A DNA stretch of 64,000 bases from the NCBI RefSeq assembly GCF_000208745.1, contig NC_030857.1, positions 15,346,687 through 15,410,686 of the forward strand, read 5' to 3'. Shown here one piece after another: positions 35,012 to 48,244 of this stretch. This DNA is from Theobroma cacao. Its lineage: Eukaryota; Streptophyta; Magnoliopsida; Malvales; Malvaceae. A program made the position numbers and the translations under genes. The notes under the pieces are model-generated. The model ran no database searches. It saw nothing but the letters and a program-made list of their open reading frames with translations, and was not told the origin of the DNA. Each line of letters begins with the position of its first letter. The stretch's first letter is position 1.

Positions 35012-38000
35012 AAATTTTTTTAAGGTGAACATCCACCTTAAAATCAATTTGTTATAGGTAGGGTGGCTTTTAGTATATTTATGTGCTTAAGATGCCTAAA
35101 CTTAATCGATGTAGAATTTATTTTATCATCATTTTAATACATCAATCTCAATTTATTTGTCCGTATTTGGCTTTCACGAAAATTTAAAAAAATTGATTTT
35201 AATATATTTAGTATTACAATTTTAATTTTTTAATAAACGTGACATTTTATGGTTTTGTTTTAAAAGGTATGCAATTTATTTGCTAATTGCCAAAGCATAT
35301 TACTTTGGACATTATGATTACAATGGAAATAAAAATAAAAATAAAAGGCAATAAAAGAAACCCTCATAGAGCATAAATCCAAACTTAGGGATATTCGGAT
35401 TCCTATAGGGAAAATCTGAAACTAACTTAGTCATGTCTATTAAACCACCAAACTTTCGTAAATCCATATGCCCAAATTCACATGGCGTATCCAAAGAGTA
35501 CATTCCACACCATCCGTGATAATAGTTATCCGAACTATAAATTTCATGTAAGGCTAGCTATCCAGCTGTGATAATTTGTCCAACTCCAAGACACTTACAT
35601 ATTAACGTTGTCCTGGTTTAGCACAAATTCTTTTCATATCACCTTAAATTAGATGTTGAATAAATCAATATCCAACTTAAAACTTGCTAGATCCATAGTC
35701 AATTGGTATTTTTTACGCACTTGGAATCATTGACATGACTTTTTTATTATGGTTAAATTGGTTAAATGGAAAAGTTTTCAGACCAAGATGCCATTTTAGT
35801 CTACCATGTTAAAAAAAGCTCATCAATTATCACGACCGTAAAAAAATAATACCAACTATTCATGAGCTTAATTACCATTGAGATCACGTGTCTTAAGTTA
35901 CATCATTTCATCCGCGAAAAGGCTTAGTGCCAGCTAGGTAAGGGTCTCAATTTTCACTCTTGTCTTCAAGGAAGTCGAGAACTTAAGGGAGAAGGAAGGA
36001 AAGATCAACCAACGATACCACAAGGTTTGGAATAAAAAGTCGACTTGCAAGGTTTTTCTTCTTTGGCCGATTGCTCTCCTCTCTTCTCTCTTTTCTCTTC
36101 TTTTCTTATTTTTAAGGTGAAGGTTGATACAACTGGTGTCATATGACACCACTGAAGTGCCAAAAATCCTTATTAGTTATATTACTTATGCTAGTATTTT
36201 ATGTAGTTAATGGACCCACTAATTTTTTTAATTATTATTATTATTATTATTAATTTATAGCATCATTAAAAAAATTTCTTGGATCCACCCTGCTTGCCCC
36301 TCAACTGTCTTACATAAATGTCATGGGCAGCATAAGCATAGACTAAAGAGGCACACTAGGTGTAGCACAAAATTAACAATCATGACCGACTTGTTTTCTT
36401 TTCTCAATTGCCCTTGTTAGCTCATTATTCATCCACTAAATATATATATATATGACAGATGAATGATTTGGTACTTCATTGAAAAGGAAAAATCCAATTT
36501 GATAACGTTGTACATGTACTTATGGACATCAGTGCAGCCATCACTCTCCGTGTTTGTATGAACATGACAGGTTAACAAGCCTTACTTAATGGGATAATTA
36601 ATTCTAATCACTACTTGCCATCCAAATAACAAAATTCTAAATAATACATTAAATTCAATTGGTTGTAGGGTCAAGTGTCCCTCACCATAATTCTGTGGTT
36701 AGAATGTTCTATTTAACTAATGTGGGACATTAGTTATAATTTATACTTTATTATAATTTTAACGAATAGGCTGCAGTGCCTATTTCGATATTTCGTTATT
36801 TTTTTTAAATATATGAACATTCAAACTAAACCAATTTGTTATAGGGAGAGTGGCTTAATGGATATTTACATGGTTAAGATGCCTAAACTTAAATGATGTG
36901 GAATTTAGTATCACCACTTTAATACATCAATCTCATTTTATCTGTTCTTATTTGGATTTCACAAAAATTTGAAAAAAAATTGATTTTAATGTTTTTAGTA
37001 TTACAATTTTAAATTTTATTAATAAATGTGATGTTTTATGATATTTAATGCCGAAAAGTATAAAAAAATTTTAAAATACAGAAAAAGCAAAGGTATTAAG
37101 TATTGAAAAAAGAGAACATAGTTTCTTCACATCCAAAAATAAAATATATATATATAAATATAAGAAAAGAGATTTATAGAGTATAAAGAAAAATGTGTGC
37201 ATAAAATAATGTGTGGAAAATATAATGCAAAAACACGTAGAAAGTATTTGATAATATTTTTGCATATTTTTAATAAATTATATTAAAATATTAATTTATA
37301 AACCATATGATCATTTTTAAAATGAAGGAAATAATTAAAAAAGTAAAGAAAATTTTATACTAATTGAAATAAGAATAAAATTTATCATAATAAGAAAATA
37401 AAATCAAATGAAAAAAATTAAACTAAATAAGAAAGATAAAATGAATGTGGACAATATAATATAATTTAATGAACCTGAATCCAACTTATATATGAAAGCA
37501 AAGGTGATTTATAGTTTACTTAACCATTTTATTTCTCTAGTGTGCAGGTGAGAATAATTAATGATGTACAATGGTTAATAAGATGGCCACGTATAAAGCT
37601 AATAAAGATTTTTTTATATATTAAAATACTTAAATAAATTTTTAACTTTCTTTTTGTTTAAATAAATTATATTGATAAAATTTGTATTTTAATTATTTAT
37701 TTTTATATAAATAAAAAGATTTTACGTGTATCAAGTGATCTAAAAATTTGTCAAACAGTGATAAATCTAAAATTTTACATATATAATTACTAAAGGATAA
37801 TCATATAAGTTTATGAATCGGATCAATAATTTAATTTCAAACAAAAAATAAAATTGACGAGTGATGATCGTCACTCTCAATCACCATCACCTTGATCCGT
37901 CCTTACTCACAATCAACTGATATTTTCCACGCACGCGTGTCGAGTGACATAATCATAATCATAATTTGGAAAGAAGTCGACTTGCAAGGCTTTCCTTGTT

Positions 38001-38717
38001 AGGTTTCTCTCTTCTCTCTTCTTTGCTTGTCTCTCAAGTGTCTTACACATTATCATGGGCAACATAAGCATAGCTTACAGAGGCACCCCTAAGCACAAAA
38101 TGAAGAATTATGACAGACCAACTTGTTTTCTTTTCTCAATTGCCAGTGCTAGCTCTTTGTTCATTCATTAAATGTGACAGATGAATGATTTGATACTTCA
38201 TTAGAGAAAAAGCTTTAACAACGTAGTACATGGAATGATGGACTTTATCAATTAAGCACGTGCAGTTGTCACTCTCCATGTTTGCATGAACATTAAAGGT
38301 GACAAAGCTTTTTTCAAGGGGACAGCATTGTCCCTCACCTAAATTTTAATCACTAGTCACCATGTGCATGACAAAAATGTAAAGAATGCATTACTGCTTG
38401 TCTCGGTTCGTTTCTGAAAATGATAATACAAAAAAAAAAAATACCCTTCAAAAGGTAGTGTTGCAGTTGGACACGGCAAAGGAAACAGACTTTAATTCCT
38501 CCTTAGTGCCACTGCGTATACAAACTGTCAGCTCTTTTACAAGCAGTCAGACTTAATTGTATTGATTTTAGGCCGATTATGTTGTAGTGGGTTTTCCCTC
38601 TTAGGCCGATTGCTCTCCTCTCTTTTCTCTGCTTTTCTTACTTTTAATGGTGAATCCAGGTTGATACAAGTGGTGTGATATGATACCACTTAAGTGTCAA
38701 AAATCCTTACTAATTAG
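35012..38717. other. Repeat-rich spacer between WSD copies 2 and 3, no gene
   Basis: 35030-35330 completes the cassette flank. 35930-36150 is a CT/GA-rich piece ('ccacaaggttt', 'agtcgacttgcaagg') that recurs near 45215, 48250 and 37975. 36648-36960 is another pair of ~120-bp direct repeats without the Mutator-like insert. 36050-37230 matches 45640-46779. 38040-38560 ('atgggcaacataagcatagc', 'gacaaaaatgtaaagaatgcatta') matches 54390-54850. No open frame of note was found. Confidence 0.6.
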
Positions 38718-39172
38718 TAACGTGGTCACCAACACAAAAACATAATAGATAACCCAAGCTTCTATTTACAGCTTCTGTTTGGCATTAGTTTGTGGGTGAA
38801 ATGGTGAAGAAAACTTCACTTATGTATTCAGCATTTTCCACAAGGATCGCCAAAAATAGCTCATAAACTTTACATCATTATCTGAAACAAAGGTTTTTGG
38901 CAAATTAACCATGAAGTCAAACAACTTCTGTGAAGAAAAGCTTAGAAACATGCAAGGAATCAGATGTCTTGGAACAAGGAATAAAGTAAGCCATCTTAGA
39001 ATAGCGATCTATCACCACAAAGATTGAATCATGAACTCTTTAAGTTTTAGGTAATCCAAGAACAAAATACATACTTAGATCCTGCAAGGTTCAATTGGTA
39101 TTGGCAATGGCATTTATAAATAAGTATTCCATCTTCTACTGATATTTGACAAATTCGACATTGAGCAACATT
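38718..39172 (-). mobile_element. Integrase-end fragment of the duplicated gypsy remnant
   Basis: It is nearly identical to 19312-19762 ('taacgtggtcaccaacacaaaaacataata' through 'ttgacaaattcgacattgagcaac'). The sequence then switches abruptly to the flank that follows the ATI tail in the other blocks (equivalent to about 22980 and 52740). The protease, gag and ATI exon have been deleted here. Confidence 0.8.
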
Positions 39173-40065
39173 TAAAGTAGAAAAATCCATATATTTAAAA
39201 CTTTTTATAAATAAAGTTAAATATGTAATGCTTATTTTCAAGTAGAAAAATCCCCAAGAAGAAAAATATATGCTAGAAAATAACTCAAAGAAACATTTAA
39301 AGATATTAAAAAATTAAAGGCTTTATTGGATTGAGATTAAATCATGTGTTTATGAATCCTCATCTTCCACTCTAGTGACACCAAACCTCCAAGATACTTC
39401 ATCTAAAATCAATTAGCAACGTGTTAATTAGAATATTTCGAATTTATTATTAAAATTTAAATATGAATTATTGTGGATGAAGAAGGGGAACAAGAAAGAC
39501 GTGCATGCTTGGATTTGTGGTGGCTATATCCATATATGGGAGAAAAAGTCAAATTTGTGATTTCCAAATTTCATGGGAAAGTCCTTTTCTCCGTGGCAAG
39601 GACAAGCAAGTTTTTAAGGTTCCCTGGAGCATGCCCAAGTGATACATCATGCCTAGTACAATAAATTTATTTTATATCAATAAATGGTTACTCCTAGAGT
39701 TATGAAGACGAGCGAAAGAATTGCAAAACTTGATTTCAGCCACAAATGTGGATGCGGCCACGGCAGATACATCATGCACCACCTTATTCATATGGGTTTG
39801 ACTTGATTCGTCCCGGTCATGCCTAGTACAATAAATTTATTTTATATCAATAATTGGTTACACCTTGAGTTATGAAGACGAGTGAAAGAATTGCAAAACT
39901 TGATCTCAGCCACAAATGTGAGTATGGTGACTGCCACTCCATTTCTTTCGTTTCTCTCTCTCTCTCTCTCTCGTTGAGGCATGCTTCACATTTCTAATGA
40001 GATAATCGATTATCAAGTGAATTCACCTATCTAGCCACCCTTCCTTTCATTGTCAATCATTCTTT
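39173..40065. other. Upstream region of WSD copy 3, with a 170-bp tandem duplication
   Basis: 39173-39647 matches the duplicated flank. The segments starting at 39648 and 39818 ('catgcctagtacaataaatttattttat') are tandem copies 170 bases apart. The intact copy 4 has this segment once (55405-55510). A (TC)n tract lies at about 39955-39973. Confidence 0.65.
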
Positions 40066-40092
40066 TATAGGCTATAATTAAGCCTATAAATA
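40066..40092 (+). promoter_or_regulatory. TATA box of WSD copy 3 inside a short hairpin
   Basis: TATAAATA at 40085-40092 lies 86 bases before the ATG. TATAGGCT (40066-40073) and AGCCTATA (40081-40088) form a perfect 8-base inverted repeat around a 7-base loop, overlapping the TATA box. The same arrangement precedes copy 4. Confidence 0.65.
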
Positions 40093-40177
40093 GATATCGA
40101 TCCAAAGCAAAGTAACAACATAGAGAGAATGAAGTTTAGTTTTCCATTCTCAATTAGCTTAAAAAGTTGAAGAAAAT

Positions 40178-42938
40178 ATGGATATTATAGATCTTAGATC
40201 AGGAAGCCATCTTGGTCTTAAGCAAATCAAAGTAACAAGAGAAATGGAGGAGGGACGGAGTGTGAGTGGTAAGGAAAAAGAGCCCTTGAGTCCCATGGCT
40301 CGTATGTTTCATGAGCCTGATTCTAACGTATATATCATTACCATTGTGGGGTTTAAGAACCCCATCGAACCAAAGAGTTTCAAAGCAAACTTGGTGCATA
40401 CTTTGCTTAAGCATCCTCGTTTCTCCAGCGTGCAGGTGAGAGAATAAATGATACATTACATGTCATGCCCATGATTTTTCCAATGTTAACTTATTCTAAC
40501 ATGAGCAATACTTACAGGTTGCAGATGAGAATAATGGAGGGGAGCTGAAATGGGTTCAAACAGAGGTAGAGTTAGAGAAGCATGTGATAGTCCCCAAGGT
40601 GGATGAGGAGATGGCCTCCCAAGGAGCAGCAGATAAATTTATTGAAGATTACATCTCCAACATGAGCAAAACCAAGATCAGCATGTCCATTCCCATGTGG
40701 GATTGCCATATTCTCAACCTTAAAACCTCTGATGCTGAATCCGTACTCGTTCTTTGAGTCCATCACTCCCTAGGGGATGGCACATCTCTCATGTCACTGC
40801 TAATCTCTTGCTCTCGTAAACTATTTGACCCTCTCGCATTGCCAACTTTTCCAGCAATGAAGAAGAAACCGAAATAGCTACTACTACCTGGCTTTGCTTT
40901 TGGATCAAACTTTGGTCCTTCTTCCTGTTGATTTGGAACACATTGGTTGATATGCTCATGTGTGTCGCAACATTGTATTTCTACAAGGATACACCAACAC
41001 CCCTCAAACCTCCTTCAAGAAGTGTTTCTTGTACTCCTAAGAGAATTGTGCGTCGAACTTTCTCTTTGGATGATGTCAAATTAGTGAAGAATGCAACTAA
41101 CACGGTTAGTGATCAACTATTTTTTTTTTCTCTTTTTTTTTTCTCACTAATATATGAAAACAACATTTGATATAAATGTAATTGAAGTGTTTGTTCTTAG
41201 TTAATTTGGCTAATTAGGGTTTACCTGAAATGTTTTGCCATTGGACCATTTGTAGACCGTCAACGATGTCATCCTAGCAATCACTCAAGCAGGCTTATCT
41301 CGATATCTCAACCGTAAATATGGTAAGTTTGCGAGATAACATGAAATGGAATAAAAATCCTCTACTCCCATTTGTACTGAAAACTCTAACCTTGAAAGCT
41401 TAAACAGGAAACCCTAAATTCTAAACTATAATATGAAAAATTTTAAAAACATGTGATGCAAAATTATAAAAGGAGCACCAATTGATGACAGAGAATTTCT
41501 ATTCCATGAAATAAAACTCTTTTGTTTTGAACAAAAAATTACAGTTTGAGACCAATTATTTGCATAAAAATTTGAAGAGTGAGATCCATAAGTGCATTTA
41601 TATTTATATTGATATATATATATATTGTTATAAGAAAAGATAAATTAGATTAATTGGAAACAAATATTGAATTTCACAATTATTATACAAAATGGAATAT
41701 GGTTTTGTCCGACTACTTACAAATAGTATCTATGAATATTTCTTCCGTTTCATATTTATTGTCACGTGTTGACTTTTTTTTTGTTATGAAATTTAAATGT
41801 ATATATATTTATTTAAAATTAATTTGATAAAATATTTAAACTAATTTGGTTTAAAATTAAAAAAAATTCAAAACAAGACAATAAATATTAAACAAAGAGA
41901 TTAAATAATAATAATAATTTTTCCTTAAGATAATGATATTGCCGAACACTTTGATATTTTTTTATTAATAATTTTTCACAAATAATTAAAAAAAAAAATT
42001 AGCATATGAAAAATTTTCATGGATCCTTGTGCAAACTTCCAAAGAAACATACTAGTAGCTAGTTGGTTTGAAAGCCCTATAACATGGTATATTAATGGCA
42101 GGTAAAGCTAATAGACATGAAGCTGGTAAAGAATGGGAAGACAATCTTCCCAACAATATTCGTCTAAGAGCCACTCTCTTTATCAACTTGAGATCATCTC
42201 CTGGGATTTATGTGAGTAGTTTCCTTGCAGGATCAAAGGGAAATCATGGCTTTTGCATATAATTTAATTATGTCATTCCCTCTATGTAAAATGAATTTAC
42301 AAGCATTGGGTGAGATGCTGAAGAAGAATAGCAAGGCCGAGTGGGGCAACAAGATTGGCTATGTTCTCTTCCCTTTCACGATAGCATTGAAAGATAATCC
42401 TTTAGAGTACATTCGTGATGTCAAGGAGGCCATGGATAGAAAAAAAGCTTCTTTGGAAGCCAAGTTCAGACATTTAATGGCCACGGTTTTTGTGAGGTTT
42501 TATCGTACTAGAGTACGAATCATGACCCGCCAATGCTTTTTCCCATTTACATATAAATGTTTGCGTCTGATTGCTAATTATAAATACATGGACAGTTGGC
42601 TAAATTTCCCTCAACAACTATGTGGTTCTCGAACGTGGCGGGACCTCAGGACGAGATCACCATTTTTGGCAATCAAGTCACCTACATTGCTCCTTCTTTG
42701 TATGGCCAACTAGTGGTATAATTTCCCCTTTCTTGAAAGACCTATGTTTCTAATGTGTTGATGAGCTTGGGTTGACAATTGAACTTTGCAGGCACTCACA
42801 ATTCACGTGGTTAGCTATGCCAAGAAGATGAGTATGGTGTTATCAGTTGATGACAACATTATTCCTGACCCCTACCAGTTGTGTGATGACCTTGAAGAAT
42901 CCCTCAAACTCATCAAGAAATCTGTCATTTCCCAGTAA
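40178..42938 (+). pseudogene. WSD-type wax ester synthase/DGAT, copy 3, disabled
   Basis: All seven exons are present: 40178-40435, 40518-41104, 41256-41322, 42102-42211, 42303-42512, 42596-42715 and 42792-42938. Three lesions are visible against the intact copy 4. CGA becomes TGA at 40755-40757, stopping the protein at codon 166, two residues before HHSLGDG. Two extra bases at about 40871 shift the frame in exon 2 (587 against 585 bases). The acceptor of intron 4 is TTTACAA instead of TTTACAG (42302). The promoter, TATA box and introns remain almost the same as copy 4, so the inactivation looks recent. A transcript is possible but it would encode only the N-terminal 165 residues. Confidence 0.93.
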
Positions 42939-43624
42939 TTAAGAATAATGAAGGGCCACTTTTAGCTAGTACTGGCCATAAGTTAGGATGTGATGTTATG
43001 TGCATGAACTGTAGCCAGTTCAGTTCGTTTTAGTTCTAAGTATTAAGAACTTGAGGGGTAATGCTTTGTTTAATACCATGAAAATAAAGAGTGTGCAATT
43101 CTTATATTTGCCCTCTTATTCAATTGTAGAATATATATATATATATTTGCCCTCTTCTAATAGTTGTTAGATTAGATATATTTTCAAAAATTTAAAACGG
43201 TATTAATACGTAGACAAATCAATCATCCAATAACGTAGCACATCCTCGTACTAAGCAAGACCTCAATGCAACACTTGACAACAATAATGTAACCATTGAT
43301 AGCAGCAAGCAACACCTTTACGATAAGAAGACATCTTGAGATATCAGCAGGACAACAATACTATATATCAGTATATGTATGTATGTATGTATGTATCATT
43401 TGAACCAATTAAGATTGATTGAAAAATTTAAAATGTTTATGTTCAAAAATAAATGTTGATTTTTTTTTTGTGTGAGCATCCATATTAAATTCAGTAGGTT
43501 ATAGGATGGAGTTCCTCACTATATTTTTGTGTTTAGAATGTCTCATTTAATTAATATGAGACTTACCTTATAATTACATTAAAAAACAAAGCTAGTGCTT
43601 ATTTTGATATCATGTTAAATTTTG
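42939..43624. other. 3' flank of WSD copy 3
   Basis: It carries AATAAA at 43083-43088, a short AT tract (43131-43146), a (GTAT)n tract (about 43375-43397) and the first ~120-bp direct repeat (about 43480-43610). No gene is seen. Confidence 0.6.
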
Positions 43625-44228
43625 AGTGAAATACCCTCATCTCTCTAACTTTTAGTCATAATTTGACATGGGTCCATTAATTTTTACAATAAGTAGTCCA
43701 CCCCAAACGCATAAATGACATTAACGGACAAGTGTTAAATATCAAAATTACCCTTTTTTCTTTATACCTTCTTTTCACTATTTTTTTTTCAAGCTAGCCG
43801 ACAGTCCTCCTCGCCAACCACCCTGTGCCCCTCACCCCCGTGCTCCCCAAAGGAGCCAGAGCGCGGATCTTGAAACCCCCAGCCCCGTGTTCCCAGGGAA
43901 GATGTGCCCCCCTACTCTCGATGCTCCCCATGGGAATGTAGATCTCGCGCTCCCCAAGGGAGTCGGATCGGAGCTCCCTTATAGTATATAGTTTAAAATA
44001 AAAAATTATAGTTTATATAGTGTGATAATTTTTAAAATTAATAAAGAGTAAAATTATCTTTTCAATATTGCCACGTCATCAATCTAATGAAAATATTAAC
44101 GGTGGACTAACGGCTAGACTTATGTGTTTAGCGGATAATATTCTTTTGGGGTTGCTGTCTATTTTGAAAATTAATGGACCTGTATGAAATTATGACTAAG
44201 AGTTAAGAGGGTGAGGGTATTTTACCTT
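43625..44228. mobile_element. Mutator-like non-autonomous element, copy 3
   Basis: It has the same inverted ends as copies 1 and 2 (left GAGTGAAATACCCTCA, right complement AAGGTAAAATACCCTCACC) and AAATTTTTT after it at 44229-44237. The GC-rich core (about 43795-43980) is longer than in copies 1 and 2, with four GCTCCC...GGGA-type repeats. Confidence 0.75.
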
Positions 44229-46726
44229 AAATTTTTTGAAGGTGAACATCCACCTTAAAATAAATTTGTTATAGGTAAAGTGGCTCTTAGTATAATTATG
44301 TGCTTAAAATGCCTAAACTTAATTGATGTAGAATTTATTTTATCATTATTTTAATACATCAATCTCATATTTTTTGTCCTTATTTGGCTTTCACGAAAAT
44401 TTAAAAAAATTTAGTTTTAATATATTTAGTATTGCAATTTTAATTTTTTTTTTATAAAAGTGACGTTTTATGCTTTTATTTTTTATTTTTTTGAGAGGTA
44501 TGCAATTTATTTGTTAATTGCCAAAGCAAATTACTTTGGACTTTTTGATTACAATGGAAATAAAAATAAAGATAAAAGGCAGTACAAGAAACCCCCCTAG
44601 AGCATAAATTCGAACTTAGAGATATCCGGATTTCCATAAGGAAAATATGAAACTAACTTAGTCATTTATATTAAACCACCAGACTTTCATAAATCCATAT
44701 GCCCAAATTCACATGACGTATCCAAGGACTACATTCCCAGCCACATTCCGCACCATCCATGATGATAGGAATAGCTATCGAACTCTAAATTCCACATAAG
44801 GCTAGCTATTCAGTTGCGATAATTTGTCCAATTTCAAGACACTCACATATTAACGTTGCTTTGTTTTAGCACAAATTCTTTACATATCACCTTAAATCAG
44901 ATGTTGAATAAATCAATATCCAACTTAAGACCTGTTAGATCCATAGTTAATTGGTATTTTTTATGCACATGGAATCACTTACATGATTTTTCTATTATGA
45001 TTAAATTGGTTAAGTGGAAAAACTTTTAGACCAAGATGCTGTTTTAGTCGATCACATTAAAAAAATCTCGTCAATTATCATGATTGTAAAAAAAAAACCG
45101 ACTGTCCATAAGCTTAATTACCATTGAGATCACGTGTCTTAAGTTACATCATTTCATTTGCAAAAAAACTTAGTGCTAGCTAGGTAAGGGTCTCAATTTT
45201 CACTATTGTCTTCTAGGAAGTCGAGAACTCAAGGGCGGAGGAAGGGAAGATCAACCGGCGACACCACAAGGTTTCGAAGAAGAAGTCGACTGGCAAGGTT
45301 TTCCTTCTTAGGCCAATTGCTCTCTTCTCTTTTTTCTCTTCTTTTCTTTTTTTTAAGGGTGAATCCAGGTTGATACAAGTGGTGTCATATGACAGATGAA
45401 TGATTTGATACTTCATCGAGAAGGAAAAATCCAATTTGATAACGTTGTGCATGTACTTATGGACATCAGTGTAGCCATCACTGTCCATGTTCGTACGAAC
45501 ATGACAGGTTAACAAGCTTTACTTAATGGGATAATTAATTATTGTCCCTCAACTAAATTCTAATCACTACTAGCCATGCAAATGACAAAAGTCTAAATAA
45601 TACATTAAATGACAGGTTAGCAAGCTTTACTTATGGCCGAATGCTCTCCTCTCTTCTCTCTTTTCTCTTCTTTTCTTATTTTTAAGGTGAAGGTTAATAC
45701 AACTGGTGTCATATGACACCACTTAAGTGCCAAAAATCCTTATTAGTTATATTACTTATGCTAGTATTTTATGTAATTAATGGACCCACTAATTTTTTTA
45801 ATTATTATTATTATTATTAATATATAGCATCATTGAAAAAAATTCTTGGATCCACCCTGCTTGCCTCTCAACTGTCTTACATAAATGTCACGGGTAGCAT
45901 AAGCATAGACTAAAGAGGCACACTAGGTGTAGCACAAAATTAACAATCATGACCGACTTTTTTTCTTTTCTCAATTGCCCTTGTTAGCTCGTTATTCATC
46001 CACTAAATATATATATATATGATAGATGAATGATTTGATACTTCATTGAGAAGGAAAAATCCAATTTGATAACGGTGTACATGTACTTATGGACATCAGT
46101 GCAGCCATCACTCTCCATGTTTGTTTGAACATGACAAGTTAACAAGCCTTAATTAATGGGATAATTAATTATTATCCCTCACCTAAATTCTAATCACTAC
46201 TCACCATGCAAATGACAAAATTCTAAATAATACATTAAATTCAATTGGTTGTAGGGTCAAGTGTTTCTCACCATATTTCTGTGGTTAGAATGTTCTATTT
46301 AACTAATGTGGGACATTAGTTATAATTTATACTTTATTATAATTTTAACATATAGGCCGTAGTGCCTATTTTGATATTTCATTAATTTTTTTTGAAGACA
46401 TATGAACATTCAAACTAAAACCAATTTGTTGTAGGTAGAGTAGCTCATAGTATATTTACATGCTTAAGGTGCCTAAAATTAAATGATGTGGAATTTAGTA
46501 TCACCACTTTAATACATCAATCTCATTTTATTTGTTTTTATTTGGATTTCACAAAAATTTGAAAAAAAATTGATTTTAATGTTTTTAGTATTACAATTTT
46601 AAATTTTATTAATAAATGTGATGTTTTATAATATTTAATGCCGAAAAGTATAAAAAAATTTTAAAATACAGAAAAAGCAAAGGTATTAAGTATTGAAAAA
46701 AGAGAATTAGTTTCCTTACATCCAAA

Positions 46727-46779
<53 letters not shown>
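44229..46779. other. Spacer with duplicated repeat units, ending in (AT)n at the gap
   Basis: 44240-45230 matches 59823-60819 (the flank of copy 4). 45640-46779 matches 36050-37150. A pair of ~120-bp direct repeats lies at about 46240-46545. An (AT)n tract at 46733-46779 runs into the gap. No gene is seen. Confidence 0.6.
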
Positions 46780-47328
46780 NNNNNNNNNNNNNNNNNNNNN
46801 NNNNNNNNNNNNNNNNNNNNNNNNNNNNNNNNNNNNNNNNNNNNNNNNNNNNNNNNNNNNNNNNNNNNNNNNNNNNNNNNNNNNNNNNNNNNNNNNNNNN
46901 NNNNNNNNNNNNNNNNNNNNNNNNNNNNNNNNNNNNNNNNNNNNNNNNNNNNNNNNNNNNNNNNNNNNNNNNNNNNNNNNNNNNNNNNNNNNNNNNNNNN
47001 NNNNNNNNNNNNNNNNNNNNNNNNNNNNNNNNNNNNNNNNNNNNNNNNNNNNNNNNNNNNNNNNNNNNNNNNNNNNNNNNNNNNNNNNNNNNNNNNNNNN
47101 NNNNNNNNNNNNNNNNNNNNNNNNNNNNNNNNNNNNNNNNNNNNNNNNNNNNNNNNNNNNNNNNNNNNNNNNNNNNNNNNNNNNNNNNNNNNNNNNNNNN
47201 NNNNNNNNNNNNNNNNNNNNNNNNNNNNNNNNNNNNNNNNNNNNNNNNNNNNNNNNNNNNNNNNNNNNNNNNNNNNNNNNNNNNNNNNNNNNNNNNNNNN
47301 NNNNNNNNNNNNNNNNNNNNNNNNNNNN
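46780..47328. other. Assembly gap (549 N)
   Basis: N run directly after an AT microsatellite. Any open frame crossing it is an artefact of N translation. Confidence 0.99.
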
Positions 47329-48244
47329 CCGCCCATTCCATCATTCCTTCTTCTTTTATTGTCTTCTTTGACCGGCCATGTGGCTAGAATGCAAGTCAAC
47401 AATTGCTTGGAACCTTACTGCCACCTTACTTGACTTTTCTTCCTTATTTCACTATTTTCTCATCTTTTCTCTTCCATTTCCTTTCATGGGCGAATTGCCC
47501 ACAACTTATTGGTTATTTTGACTTTTCTTTCTTATACTTTATATGCTAAAATCACAAAGTTAAAAGCCTTGAATTCTTTTCCACCCGCCACATGCATTTC
47601 CACACTTTTTCCTTGATCCTTTATGCCATGCAATACCTTTTTACTCCATATTTATTTAATCATTCTTTGACCCATTAAAATCACATGTATACTTCACATT
47701 TTCATATAATCTAATCTTCTTTGACAAATAAATTCCCATTTAACTCCAAATATTAAAATTTGCCCATAAGTTCTCAAACTTTTCTTTATTTATCCTGTAA
47801 CCCTCCAAGCTTTCATCTTTTATAATTTGGTCCTACCAACACGTTTTAAGTTCCAATTTCTTTCTATTACCTTCCTTTACACGTGTACAATCAAAATATC
47901 GAAGTTGCACTTCAACACGGTATCACCATAATATTTAAATATTTATTACCCACGTTAGCTGGACTTAACAAAACACGCAGGTCTCACTTACGTCATTTTT
48001 CTCCAAAATTCATTCGTACTTCTTCTCCCTCACTTGGATCAACCATATGATCCTTCTTCATGATTAATTTCAACATCGATTAAATATTAATATTTATTAT
48101 TATTTTATTAAATAAAATATTATTTTATCTCAAAATATTATTCTCACCCGTAACCGTTCTTTGACACTTAAATTTATATCAAGTGACCTTTCGTCTTATC
48201 GATAAGATTTTATTGACGACTAAATGAGGGTACGAGGTGTTACA
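47329..48244. mobile_element. Right end of a large TG...CA (LTR-type) element
   Basis: It begins inside the gap and ends GGTGTTACA at 48244, followed by CTCAA. Its first part (47455-47640) matches 63810-64000 closely ('ttctcttccatttcctttcatggg', 'ccacccgccacatgcatttccacac'). It is therefore the same family as the element starting at 60820. No coding sequence is visible. This could be a solo LTR or the end of a large non-autonomous LTR element. Confidence 0.65.

Noticed and set aside
46661..47402. Two long minus-strand open frames of about 227 residues
   Set aside because: They consist of translated N and a Tyr-Ile run from the AT microsatellite; no real coding sequence.
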